DNA from: an uncultured Prevotellaceae bacterium
GTDB lineage: Bacteria > Bacteroidota > Bacteroidia > Bacteroidales > Muribaculaceae
Reading direction: 5' to 3'
Assembly (NCBI GenBank): GCA_946406035.1
Contig: CAMJJG010000023.1
Span: 1 to 40,951 of the forward strand
Length of the DNA: 40,951 bases
The position numbers and the translations under genes were made by a program. Shown here one piece after another: positions 25,135 through 32,826 of the stretch; positions within the stretch are counted from its first letter, which is position 1; each line of letters starts with the position of its first letter. The notes under the pieces are model-generated. The model was not told where the DNA came from. It saw only the letters and a list, made by a program, of their open reading frames with translations, and searched no databases.

Positions 25135-25159
25135 TTTGTAACTCTCCGCAAGAGTTACA
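25135..25159 (-). repeat. Right inverted repeat (IR-R) of the invertible segment
   Basis: Exact 25-bp reverse complement of IR-L, with the core TCCGCAA at 25145-25151. Here the dyad is longer: arms TTTTGTAACTC and GAGTTACAAAA (11 bp) flank the core. It ends 69 bp before the lipoprotein start codon. Confidence 0.93.
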
Positions 25160-25228
25160 AAACAGGAAAAATGACTATTACATATAATAAATAATGTATA
25201 TTAACTAACTTTTTAAATTAATTCAATT

Positions 25229-28060
25229 ATGCGTAAACGTTTTTTGAGCTCATTGTTTGCGGGTCTTTTGCTTTTTGCGGGGGCCACAAGCATGTTTACA
25301 TCTTGCAAGGACTATGATGACGACATCGAGCGCTTGCAAGAGCAGATTGACAAGAACGCCAAGGCTATTGACCAGTTGAACAACCTGATTACCGACGGTA
25401 GCGTAATCAAGGAAGTGAAGAAGGTAGCCAATGGCATTGAGGTCATTATGAGTAATGGTAACACCTACACCATTACCAATGGTACTGATGCAGTAGTATG
25501 GACCATCGGTGAGGACGGTTACTGGTACCAGGACGGCAAGAAGACCGATTACTATGCAATCGGTAAGGATGGCGCCAACGGTATGAACGGTACCAACGGC
25601 ACCAACGGTATCTATTACGTGCCCAATGCCGAGACCGGCTGCTGGGACATCTACAATGGCGATGGCACCTTGAAGGAGCACACTACCATCTCGTGGAAGG
25701 CAGCCTCCAGCAACATGATCACCGCTGTCATGGACGGAAGCGACCTCAAGCTCTACAATGTAATGATGGGCGAGGGCTATACCGATGTTACTGTTGCCTT
25801 GAGCAATGCCCTGCGTGGTTTTGTATTCAAGCCCGAGGTGTATGTTGACGGTGTTCCCGCCATCCGCGTTGCATCCTACGGCTATCGTGCGCTCACCGTC
25901 AGCAGCAAGGATAAGCCCAGTGCCGAGAAGTATAACGAGAGCGGTGACAGCATCTTTGTTTCACCCAAGGTTTATGCTTACTACCACGTGAACCCCACCA
26001 ACGCAAACGTTGATGACCTGAAGAATCTGACCTTTGTGGTACAGGCTAACGATGACTACCTGGTAACCCGCCGTGCTCCTGCCAGCAACGACTTTAATGT
26101 TACCGCCAAGTTTGCCGACTTCAAGGACGGTATCCTCAAGGTTGAGGTTAACGTGACCGGCAAGCCCGCTACCAACGAGAAGATCTCGGTAGTTGCCCTG
26201 CAGACCACCAAGGAGAATGGCGAGAACGTGACCAGTGACTATGCCACCGTGATCAAGAAGAACATGGTTGACCTGCGCATTGCCGACAAGGACCGCTTTG
26301 CCCGTGGCAATGACTATCACTACCGCCGCTTCCTGGCTCAGCTCGACAACGAGGCTGGTATCGCAAACCACACCGTTATCGAGAAGGATGAGGCCAACAA
26401 CACCTGTGACCTGGTGATGCTCTATGACGAGGCATTCGACGTCGAGAAGTATGTTGAGGCTCATGAGCTGCTGAGCCCGCACAAGATCGCTGACCTGCAG
26501 GCTCTGGGCATGGAGTTCAAGTATGAGCTCGTTAACGGATACACCGTTGGTGACCCCAATGGCACCGATCAGGCCGAGTATGTTGAGTGGGTTAACGAGA
26601 ACCACACGATCCTCAAGGTTAAGGATAAATATGGCACGTCGGCAATCGACCGCACCCCCATCGTGCGCGTGCTGTTGATGCACGGCAACAAGGTGGTGAA
26701 GGTGGCCTACATCAAGATCAAGATTGCCCGCAAGGGTGTCCTTATCGACGATCCTCAAGTGACCATCGTTGTTGACGACTTCGCATTTGAGTGCGGCAAG
26801 AATGGCGTGAGTGGCTATGACTACAAGACCATGAGCCTCTACATCCTTGCACCCTATGGCTACAGCAAGGACGAGTTCCACTCATTCTATCCCATCCCTG
26901 TTGACTATGTTGATCCCACCGACGTGGGTACCGTTACCGAGGGTCCCGGTCTTACCGAGGAAGGCACCAACGTGCTCGTATGGACCATCTCTAACAACGA
27001 CCTGTGGAATCTGGCCGGCCAGACCGTTACCAACAAGTTCCGCTACTACACCAGCGATCGCAAGCACTACTTCGAGGTTGTCCTCAAGGCTACGATCAAG
27101 CCCGTTCAGAAGTCCTATAATGTGACCACGAGCCAGTACATCAGCAACTATTGGGATGCCGCCAAGACCTATGCCCGCTTCAACGTTGCTGTTCCCCAGT
27201 CGACCAATGACAGCAATCCCAACCATTGCCTGTATGACAATGACCTCAACTCGCCGTTCGTTACCAATAACCTGGGCGTACTTGAGATCGACAGCAAGAT
27301 CACTCAGATTGAGTACTTCTTCTGCAAGAGCCACATGCACAACAAGAGCATTGCCGGCAAGACCGTGACCATCTCGGCCAATGGCTTGCAGATGTACGTC
27401 GGCAACGAGCTGATTGCTACTATCATCAACAATGATGCTCCTGTTGCAAACCATATCGTCCTGAACAAGTCGAGCCAGATCGCTAAGGAGATGCTCAACA
27501 CCAAGAACCTGCAGGTTTACATCCAGGCCGTTGGTTACATCTGCGGTGAGAAGGGTGGCCAGAACACCAAGACCGTGAGCATCACCTTCAACGGTGAGGA
27601 CCACTATGTAGCTAAGTACATCCGTCCCATCGAGGCCGAGACGCTCGCAAGCGAGGGCTTTATCGACGGTGTTGACTTCGGCGAGAAGGGTTCTTACATC
27701 TCGATGGACAAGCTGGTTGTGCTGCATGACTGGCGCACCCGTGCCTTTGCGCAGTATCCCAACTACTGGGGCTACTATGGTCCGTTCTCCTTCGAGGCCG
27801 ACCTGGCAAACGCTACCTGTGACCTGGAGGTTAACGGTTCGACTGCCGAGAAGCCCGTTCCCTCGACCATCGAGCTCAAGCAAGTTGCTGGAACACCTCA
27901 CGACCTGATTACCTACAAGAACAACGGTACTGTTGTGAACAAGGACTTCAACATCTTTGTAAGGGTTAAGGTTAACTATGGTTGGGGTTCATTCTGGACC
28001 GATAAGATCACGGTTCCCGTATCCAAGACCATCACTCCTGCTGGTGCAAAGAGAAACTAA
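25229..28060 (+). CDS. Large surface lipoprotein, DUF4988-type N-terminus
   Basis: 943-residue predicted lipoprotein. The signal ends at the lipobox FTSC with Cys26, followed by KDYDDD, which resembles the acidic export signal that sends Bacteroidota lipoproteins to the cell surface. Residues about 30-55 (ERLQEQIDKNAKAIDQLNNLI) form a short coiled coil. Then come a DUF4988-like region with EVIMSNGNTYTITNG and a collagen-like DGANGMNGTNGTNG stretch (about 112-126). The remaining ~780 residues look like repeated beta-sandwich domains that I cannot name. No catalytic motif is seen, so adhesion or glycan binding is plausible but unproven. No consensus promoter lies between IR-R and the ATG or at the right end of the segment as it now stands, so the gene is probably OFF in this orientation. 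A strong terminator follows. Confidence 0.83.
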   Translation: MRKRFLSSLFAGLLLFAGATSMFTSCKDYDDDIERLQEQIDKNAKAIDQLNNLITDGSVIKEVKKVANGIEVIMSNGNTYTITNGTDAVVWTIGEDGYWYQDGKKTDYYAIGKDGANGMNGTNGTNGIYYVPNAETGCWDIYNGDGTLKEHTTISWKAASSNMITAVMDGSDLKLYNVMMGEGYTDVTVALSNALRGFVFKPEVYVDGVPAIRVASYGYRALTVSSKDKPSAEKYNESGDSIFVSPKVYAYYHVNPTNANVDDLKNLTFVVQANDDYLVTRRAPASNDFNVTAKFADFKDGILKVEVNVTGKPATNEKISVVALQTTKENGENVTSDYATVIKKNMVDLRIADKDRFARGNDYHYRRFLAQLDNEAGIANHTVIEKDEANNTCDLVMLYDEAFDVEKYVEAHELLSPHKIADLQALGMEFKYELVNGYTVGDPNGTDQAEYVEWVNENHTILKVKDKYGTSAIDRTPIVRVLLMHGNKVVKVAYIKIKIARKGVLIDDPQVTIVVDDFAFECGKNGVSGYDYKTMSLYILAPYGYSKDEFHSFYPIPVDYVDPTDVGTVTEGPGLTEEGTNVLVWTISNNDLWNLAGQTVTNKFRYYTSDRKHYFEVVLKATIKPVQKSYNVTTSQYISNYWDAAKTYARFNVAVPQSTNDSNPNHCLYDNDLNSPFVTNNLGVLEIDSKITQIEYFFCKSHMHNKSIAGKTVTISANGLQMYVGNELIATIINNDAPVANHIVLNKSSQIAKEMLNTKNLQVYIQAVGYICGEKGGQNTKTVSITFNGEDHYVAKYIRPIEAETLASEGFIDGVDFGEKGSYISMDKLVVLHDWRTRAFAQYPNYWGYYGPFSFEADLANATCDLEVNGSTAEKPVPSTIELKQVAGTPHDLITYKNNGTVVNKDFNIFVRVKVNYGWGSFWTDKITVPVSKTITPAGAKRN

Positions 28061-28107
28061 CCTTTACAGTTTTTTCATAGCATTAATAGCACAATAGTTC
28101 TTTTTTG

Positions 28108-28151
28108 GATTGGCACCGTCGCTTCACATCAAGATGTGTGCGGTGCCAATC
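28108..28151 (+). terminator. Strong terminator after the surface lipoprotein
   Basis: GATTGGCACCG (28108-28118) pairs with CGGTGCCAATC (28141-28151). An inner CACATC/GATGTG stem extends the hairpin, and ACTTTTTTA follows. Confidence 0.88.
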
Positions 28152-28173
28152 ACTTTTTTATAACAATTCTCAC

Positions 28174-28515
28174 ATGGCAAAAAGATTATTTCAAGCACTG
28201 GTGATCGCCGGCCTAGTGGCGACGGTCATCTCATGTGGCAAGAGTGCTGCCGAGGGTCCCGTGACGGGCAAGTATGTCGATGAGTTCGGCAACGAGTTTG
28301 AGTTGCGCGAGGACCACACGGCCACGATCCAGTTTGACGGCCAGGACAAGGTCAACGAGACCCGCTGGCATGACGGAGCCAACAATGACACCTCGTTTGT
28401 GACGATTGAGTACAATGGTGATACCACCTATTTCTATATGAGTCATGGCAAACTGTATCGTCATCTCGAGGATATGAAACAGGGGCACCCAGCCATCGAG
28501 CTGGAACGCCGTTGA
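28174..28515 (+). CDS. Small lipoprotein of unknown function
   Basis: 113-residue protein. I start at ATG 28174, which gives MAKRLFQALVIAGLVATVISC, a lipoprotein signal with Cys21; a TTG at 28105 lies inside the upstream terminator. The body is short and beta-rich (GKYVDEFGNEFELREDHTATIQFDGQDKVNETRWH), resembling lipocalin-like/META-type small domains. I cannot assign a family with confidence. It sits between two terminators (28108-28151 and 28566-28593), so it is likely its own unit, located between the switch-controlled lipoprotein and the recombinase. Confidence 0.75.
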   Translation: MAKRLFQALVIAGLVATVISCGKSAAEGPVTGKYVDEFGNEFELREDHTATIQFDGQDKVNETRWHDGANNDTSFVTIEYNGDTTYFYMSHGKLYRHLEDMKQGHPAIELERR

Positions 28516-28565
28516 GTTGGAGCAATGAAGACACGGAATTTAACTCTATCCATGCCATAAACCAG

Positions 28566-28593
28566 AGGGTGTGTCATATTGATGACATGCCCT
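28566..28593 (+). terminator. Terminator after the small lipoprotein
   Basis: AGGGTGTGTCAT pairs with ATGACATGCCCT (two wobble pairs) around ATTG, followed by TTTTC. The rest of the 302-nt gap 28516-28817 shows no gene and no second copy of the inverted repeats. A TACTTGC about 40 nt before the recombinase ATG is a weak -7 match. Confidence 0.82.
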
Positions 28594-28817
28594 TTTTCTT
28601 TGCACTGAGTAGAATCCAGTCTATAAATAAGGTCCCCCTAATTCTATGGTGTGGAGAGTGACCAGATGAATAGTCGCCATGCCCTCGCATCATGTTAAAT
28701 TACTTGTTTCTATAGGAGTTTTCGGCAAATATTCCGTTAGTCATATAGAGAAACCTCTGAATACTGTATTATCGATACTTGCTTATAAAAATAATAGTAA
28801 TCTTAAAAAGAATTGCA

Positions 28818-29843
28818 ATGTCCAGAATTGTATTAGACCTGAAAATTAATGGTGTTGACGTGTCACAGCATGAGTTTGTGTTGAGGATAAATGGAAGCAC
28901 CGTCAGCCATGAGACCAGTGTTGCATCCATCATGCATCCCAGCCCGCAAGGCTCGTTTATCACATTTATTCACGACGAGATACAGCGGATGCTCTCGAAT
29001 CATCGTGCCCGCTCAGCCGAGATTCACAAGAGCGTGCTCTCCCAGTTCAGGCAGTACCTAGGTGCTGAAACCGATATCGCCTTTGATGAGGTGACAAGTA
29101 CAGTGATCAAGCGCTTTGAGGAGCATCTGCAGGCGCGTGGCCTGTCGTTGAACACGATATCGTTCAACATGAGGGTGCTGCGCTCGTGCTACAACAGGGG
29201 CGTGCATCAGTACCAGCTAGCCGACCGTCAGCCGTTCAAGCACGTGTTCACGGGCATCGAGCAGACCGACAAGCGCGCCCTTGACATCGAGGCCATCAAG
29301 CTCATCAGGCAGTGCGAGCCAGCCAGTTATGACGATCGGTTTGCGCGCGATATGTTCCTGTTCAGTTTCTTTACCCGCGGCATGTCGTTTGTAGACATGG
29401 CCTATCTCAAGCGCGACAGCATCAAGAACGGCAACCTGTATTACAAGCGCCACAAGACGGGCCAGAGCATCACCGTGAAGTGGGAGCGATGCATGCAGGA
29501 GATTGTTGACCGTTACAGTGAGCGTGGCACTTGCTACCTGCTGCCGATCATACACACGTGTAATGGCAAGGAGCGCAATCAGTACCGCGGCATGCAGCAC
29601 AAGGTGAACAGCTGCCTCAAGAGGGTCGCGGCCCTGTGTGGCCTAGAGACCAACCTGACGATGTATGTTGCCCGCCACTCGTGGGCACAAGCGGCCAACA
29701 GCCTTAACCAGCCGCTGGAGCTCATCAGTTATGGCATGGGGCACACCTCGACCAAGACGACCAAGATCTACCTGCACTCGATCAGCATGTCGCAGATCGA
29801 CCAGTTGAACACTACCGTCTTGCAGGAGGTTGAGGCGCTGTGA
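28818..29843 (+). CDS. Tyrosine recombinase, candidate invertase of the upstream switch
   Basis: 341-residue site-specific recombinase, starting at ATG 28818 (a TTG at 28779 would add 13 residues with no family support). An N-terminal ~70-residue part is followed by a SAM-like core-binding domain (about 70-160: KSVLSQFRQYLG, LNTISFNMRVLRSCYN). The catalytic domain has R187 (FFTRGMSFVDM), K213 (KRHKTGQ), R286 (YVARHSW; Tyr283 stands where many members have His), H309 (GMGHTS) and the nucleophile Y318 (KIYLHS), nine residues after H309. The set is intact. No relaxase, mobilisation or phage genes are nearby, so it is an orphan recombinase. This matches the Tsr-type invertases that flip surface-gene promoters in Bacteroides. 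Pairing it with the 24453-25159 repeats is inferred from proximity. Confidence 0.9.
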   Translation: MSRIVLDLKINGVDVSQHEFVLRINGSTVSHETSVASIMHPSPQGSFITFIHDEIQRMLSNHRARSAEIHKSVLSQFRQYLGAETDIAFDEVTSTVIKRFEEHLQARGLSLNTISFNMRVLRSCYNRGVHQYQLADRQPFKHVFTGIEQTDKRALDIEAIKLIRQCEPASYDDRFARDMFLFSFFTRGMSFVDMAYLKRDSIKNGNLYYKRHKTGQSITVKWERCMQEIVDRYSERGTCYLLPIIHTCNGKERNQYRGMQHKVNSCLKRVAALCGLETNLTMYVARHSWAQAANSLNQPLELISYGMGHTSTKTTKIYLHSISMSQIDQLNTTVLQEVEAL

Positions 29844-29860
29844 CGGGCAATTACTTGTTG

Positions 29861-29884
29861 AAAAAGCGCCATGAGCCGCTTTTT
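29861..29884 (+). terminator. Terminator after the recombinase gene
   Basis: AAAAAGCG pairs with CGCTTTTT around CCATGAGC, continuing into a T-run. Confidence 0.7.
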
Positions 29885-29888
29885 TTAG

Positions 29889-29896
29889 TAATTTTG
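29889..29896 (+). promoter_or_regulatory. -7 promoter element of the LOG-family gene
   Basis: TAATTTTG ends only 5 nt before the ATG at 29902. If this box is used, the mRNA would be leaderless or nearly so. No -33 TTTG is seen; that position is inside the preceding terminator. Confidence 0.5.
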
Positions 29897-29901
29897 CGGC
29901 C

Positions 29902-30483
29902 ATGAAAAGAGAAACGAGAGGAAACGTGTGTGTGTTTTGCGCCTCGAGCGCCAGCATAGATGAGCAATACCTGAGCGCCGCCCGTGAACTGGGCGGGATG
30001 CTCGCGTGTGGCGGCTGGCGCTGTGTCAACGGAGGCGGAGCCGTTGGGCTGATGGGTGCCGTGACCGACGGCGCACTGGATGCCGGTGGCGAGGTGACAG
30101 GAGTCATCCCCAAGTTTATGGTCGATAATGGCTGGTGCTATGACAGGCTCGAGGATGTGGTCGTCACCGCCGACATGCACCAGCGCAAGCAGATGATGAG
30201 CGAGATGGCCGACGCGGTTGTCGCCCTGCCAGGAGGCGTGGGCACTCTCGAGGAACTGCTGGAGACGCTCACGTGGCGCCAGCTGGGGCTTGTCAAGGTG
30301 CCCGTGATCATCATGAACACACTGGGCTACTATGACTCGTTGCTGGCAATGATGCGTCACGCCATCGACGAGGGATTCATGAAGCCCTCCCATGAGCACT
30401 TGTGGCAAGTCGCCGTCACCCCGGGTGAGGTGATGTCGCTGCTCGATGACATTCATCCCGTTGAGTTTGAATCAAAGTATTGA
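29902..30483 (+). CDS. LOG family protein (nucleotide 5'-monophosphate N-glycosidase type)
   Basis: 193-residue cytosolic protein of the LOG/YvdD family, whose characterised members release adenine-type bases from nucleoside 5'-monophosphates (cytokinin riboside 5'-monophosphate phosphoribohydrolase). The N-terminus VCVFCASSASIDEQY matches the family's phosphate-binding opening. GGGAVGLMGAVTDGAL and the signature PGGVGTLEEL (residues 110-119), followed by WRQLG, complete the active site. The length is normal. It lies 9 nt from DUF4271, so it may lead this operon. The physiological substrate in Bacteroidales is not established. Confidence 0.92.
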   Translation: MKRETRGNVCVFCASSASIDEQYLSAARELGGMLACGGWRCVNGGGAVGLMGAVTDGALDAGGEVTGVIPKFMVDNGWCYDRLEDVVVTADMHQRKQMMSEMADAVVALPGGVGTLEELLETLTWRQLGLVKVPVIIMNTLGYYDSLLAMMRHAIDEGFMKPSHEHLWQVAVTPGEVMSLLDDIHPVEFESKY

Positions 30484-30492
30484 TAGATCACC

Positions 30493-31359
30493 ATGCCCGT
30501 GAACGCCTCAACAGCCGACACCATCCAGCACGCCGATACTGCCGAGCAGTATTATGCGCCCCAGTACCTTGACGGTTTCCCGCAGGTCGAGGCCGGCGAC
30601 TCGGCGCTGGGTTCAATGGACACGCTGGCAGTAATGACCGTTCCTGCCGCTGGCAAGGCCTTGCCGTTTGCCCACTCGCCGCTGCACGACACACCCTCGA
30701 TGCTGCTGTTGCTCGTGGGACTGCTGGCTGTTGCCCTGAGCTACCACACGGGCTACAAGTACATTGAGAACTTTTTTCACCACATGTTCTCGACCCGCCG
30801 GCGAGAGAACCTGTTCGAGGACCGCACGGTCAACGAGACCAAGATACTGTTAGCCCTGATAGCCAACACCTGCATCGTCGAGGGGTTCCTGATATACTTC
30901 GCGTTGCAGTTGTTGCGTCCCTCGATGGCCGTGTCGTTGCAGGGCAACGTATTCCTGCACGTGTCGGCCTACTGCGCCCTGGCGTTGGGCTTCCTGGCCG
31001 CTCAGTGGCTGGTGTACAAGCTGATAGGGTACACCTTCAGCGACAAGGTGGGGTCCAGGCTATGGCTTGACGGCTTCAAGGCGACTCAGGCATTTCTGGG
31101 TCTCGTGCTACTACCGGTAATGGTAATGATTATGGTTTATCCGTCGCATGGCAAATTGCTATTAGCCATAGGGTCAGTACTTTATTTGGTGGCTCGGTTA
31201 ATATTTATTTATAAGGGTTTCAGAATTTTTTATGGCAATTTGTCATCGATTGTGTATTTTATTTTGTACCTTTGCGCCGTCGAAATCGTTCCCTTGGTCA
31301 TCATGACGAGCGTAACGTTTTGGATTAGTGGTATTTTACAGAGTTTAATAGCTAAATGA
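30493..31359 (+). CDS. DUF4271 family membrane protein
   Basis: 288-residue polytopic inner-membrane protein. After a ~60-residue polar N-terminus come about seven hydrophobic helices. The DUF4271 hallmark is the segment HMFSTRRRENLFEDRTVNE, followed by helices to a C-terminal VPLVIMTSVTFWISG. The function is unknown, but the gene is regularly placed just before hemD in Bacteroidales, as here with a 4-bp overlap. The last ~230 nt become clearly A+T-richer than the rest and contain a -7 box that may serve hemD. Confidence 0.87.
   Translation: MPVNASTADTIQHADTAEQYYAPQYLDGFPQVEAGDSALGSMDTLAVMTVPAAGKALPFAHSPLHDTPSMLLLLVGLLAVALSYHTGYKYIENFFHHMFSTRRRENLFEDRTVNETKILLALIANTCIVEGFLIYFALQLLRPSMAVSLQGNVFLHVSAYCALALGFLAAQWLVYKLIGYTFSDKVGSRLWLDGFKATQAFLGLVLLPVMVMIMVYPSHGKLLLAIGSVLYLVARLIFIYKGFRIFYGNLSSIVYFILYLCAVEIVPLVIMTSVTFWISGILQSLIAK
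31267..31274 (+). promoter_or_regulatory. Internal -7 promoter element for hemD
   Basis: TACCTTTG lies inside the DUF4271 coding sequence (codons for Tyr-Leu-Cys), about 80 nt before the hemD start. The surrounding coding DNA is unusually A+T-rich. A TTTG lies 24 nt upstream, a little far. Confidence 0.45.
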
Positions 31360-32336
31360 GTATTAAGAAGATTCTGGTTTCACAACCCAGACCAACGTCC
31401 GAGAAATCTCCTTATTTTGACTTGGAGAAGAAATATGGTGTTGAAATAGTATTCCGTCCTTTTATCAAGGTGGAAGGCCTTTCATCCAAGGAGTTTAGAC
31501 AGTCCAAGATTAACGTGCCCGATTACACGGCCATCATCTTGACGGCTCGCACCGCAATTGATCATTTCTTCCGTTTGTGCAAGGAATTGCGTTACAATGT
31601 CCCCGACACGTTGAAGTACTTCTGTGTCAGCGAGACGATTGCTCATTATCTGCAAAAGTACGTCATTTATCGCAAGCGCAAGATTTTTTATAGCGAGACC
31701 GGTTTGATGGAGGACCTGATTCCCATCATCGCCAAGCATCACAAGGAGACCTACCTCATGCCCGTGAGCGACGTTCACAACGACAAGGCTGTGGTGCTTG
31801 ACAACAACAAGGTCAAGTATGTCAAGGCCGTCATGTACCGCACCGTGAGCAACGACTTCAAGCCCGGTGAGACCTTGGACTATGACATGCTGGTGTTTTT
31901 CACCCCTGCGGGCATCAAGTCCTACACGACCAATTTCCCCGATTACAAGGAGCGCAATGTGGTGATTGCCGCTATGGGTCAGACCACGCTCGAGGCCGCC
32001 GCCCAGGCTGGCATCAAGGTGGATGTCACAATCTCTCATGAGATGCCCTCGATGGCTGGTGCTATCGAGCAATACCTCAAGAAGGTGCGTGCCGATGAAG
32101 AGAAAGAAGAGCGTAAAGCCGCCCGTGAGGCTGCCAAGATAGAGAAGTCTCGCCAACTCGAAACTGCCAAGCGCTCGGCCGCTGCCAAGAAGGCAGCCGC
32201 CACGCGCAAGGCCAAGGCCGCTACTGCCAAGAATGCCGACGATGAAGCCTTTGCCAAGCGCTCGGCAGCCGCCAAGAAGGCAGCCGCTACCCGTAAGGCC
32301 AAAGCCGAGGCAGCCAAGATGGCCGAAAAGAAATAA
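31356..32336 (+). CDS. hemD: Uroporphyrinogen-III synthase family protein with Lys/Ala-rich repeat tail
   Basis: 326-residue protein. Residues 1-244 match the HemD fold: ILVSQPRP at the start, YGVEIVFRPFIKVEG, YTAIILTARTAIDHFF, VSETIAHYLQKY, FTPAGIKSYTTNF and AAMGQTTLEAAAQAGIKVD. HemD cyclises hydroxymethylbilane to uroporphyrinogen III for haem synthesis. Many Bacteroidales homologues stand alone without other haem genes, so the activity is not certain. The last ~80 residues are a basic Lys/Ala-rich tail resembling histone H1 C-termini, with a 17-residue unit (KRSAAAKKAAATRKAKA) repeated at 272-288 and 301-317. Such a tail is not part of the enzyme fold. It overlaps DUF4271 by 4 bp. Confidence 0.85.
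   Translation: MSIKKILVSQPRPTSEKSPYFDLEKKYGVEIVFRPFIKVEGLSSKEFRQSKINVPDYTAIILTARTAIDHFFRLCKELRYNVPDTLKYFCVSETIAHYLQKYVIYRKRKIFYSETGLMEDLIPIIAKHHKETYLMPVSDVHNDKAVVLDNNKVKYVKAVMYRTVSNDFKPGETLDYDMLVFFTPAGIKSYTTNFPDYKERNVVIAAMGQTTLEAAAQAGIKVDVTISHEMPSMAGAIEQYLKKVRADEEKEERKAAREAAKIEKSRQLETAKRSAAAKKAAATRKAKAATAKNADDEAFAKRSAAAKKAAATRKAKAEAAKMAEKK
32169..32306 (+). repeat. Two 51-bp direct repeats coding for the Lys/Ala tail
   Basis: Units at 32169-32219 and 32256-32306 encode the same 17 residues but differ at several third codon positions. The duplication is therefore old enough to have drifted and has been kept at protein level. Confidence 0.85.
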
Positions 32337-32359
32337 TTATCCAATTAGGTAATATTTTA

Positions 32360-32386
32360 ATGAGGTATGCGTCGAGTGTACCTCAT
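32360..32386 (+). terminator. Terminator after hemD
   Basis: ATGAGGTA pairs with TACCTCAT around an 11-nt loop, followed by TTTTG. A TAATTTCG just downstream (32394-32401) is a one-mismatch -7 box for rnpA. Confidence 0.8.
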
Positions 32387-32409
32387 TTTTGTGTAATTTC
32401 GCATCCTGA

Positions 32410-32826
32410 ATGGATTACAAGTTAAATAAAGACGAGAAATTGTGTAGCCGCACGGCGATCAACTCCCTGTTTGACGAGGGGCGCTCGTTGATGGCCTTCC
32501 CCTTGCGTGCCGCCTACAGGTTGCGCCCGCGTGGGGACCGCCCCGTGCAGTTTCTTATCTCTATCCCCAAGAAGCGCATCCGCAAGGCCGTGAATCGGGT
32601 TACCCTGCGTCGCCGCGTGAGGGAATCCTATCGCCTCAATCGCGAGGAGGCGCTGCTCATGCCCCTGGAGCGCATGGGGTGGGGCGTGGACATCGCCTTT
32701 GTGTATCTTGACAGCACCCCAGCCCCCTATAGCGTCATCAACGAGAAGATGACGTCACTGCTACAGCGCATCGCCCATGCTGCTGCCGACGTGCAACCAC
32801 CCCAGCCCGATGCTCCCGTGTCATGA
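32410..32826 (+). CDS. rnpA: Ribonuclease P protein component
   Basis: 138-residue basic protein that supports the RNase P RNA in 5' maturation of tRNAs. The N-terminus [23 protein letters not shown] is typical. The diagnostic RNR-type motif is [29 protein letters not shown]. It overlaps yidD by 4 bp, the classic rnpA-yidD arrangement. Confidence 0.95.
   Translation: MDYKLNKDEKLCSRTAINSLFDEGRSLMAFPLRAAYRLRPRGDRPVQFLISIPKKRIRKAVNRVTLRRRVRESYRLNREEALLMPLERMGWGVDIAFVYLDSTPAPYSVINEKMTSLLQRIAHAAADVQPPQPDAPVS

Larger units (their letters stand above)
24453..25159. other. Predicted invertible DNA segment (phase-variation switch)
   Basis: 707 bp bounded by perfect 25-bp inverted repeats, each with the arm-core-arm form of a tyrosine-recombinase site. 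The segment holds a full DUF1573 gene and an outward-facing consensus promoter at its left end. It lies directly upstream (70 bp) of a large surface lipoprotein gene. Inversion would carry the promoter from 24485-24516 to 25096-25127, facing the lipoprotein start at 25229. Local inversion of promoters of outer-surface genes by tyrosine recombinases is established in Bacteroides. Its operation here is inferred. The repeats, promoter and orientation are seen directly. Confidence 0.8.

Noticed and set aside
24453-25159. The inverted repeats as ends of an insertion sequence or MITE
   Set aside because: The enclosed DUF1573 gene is not a transposase, no target-site duplication is seen outside the repeats, and the arm-core-arm form fits a recombinase site better.
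25160-25228. Seven-codon upstream frame (ATG at 25171) as a leader peptide
   Set aside because: It is too short and AT-rich to separate from chance, and no attenuator hairpin follows it.
28516-28817. A second invertible promoter before the recombinase
   Set aside because: I searched this gap for inverted repeats and for the GTAACTC/GAGTTAC arms; only a normal terminator was found.
28779-29843. The recombinase as integrase of a conjugative or phage element
   Set aside because: No relaxase, mobilisation, phage structural or att-like direct repeats are visible; flanks are ordinary chromosomal genes.
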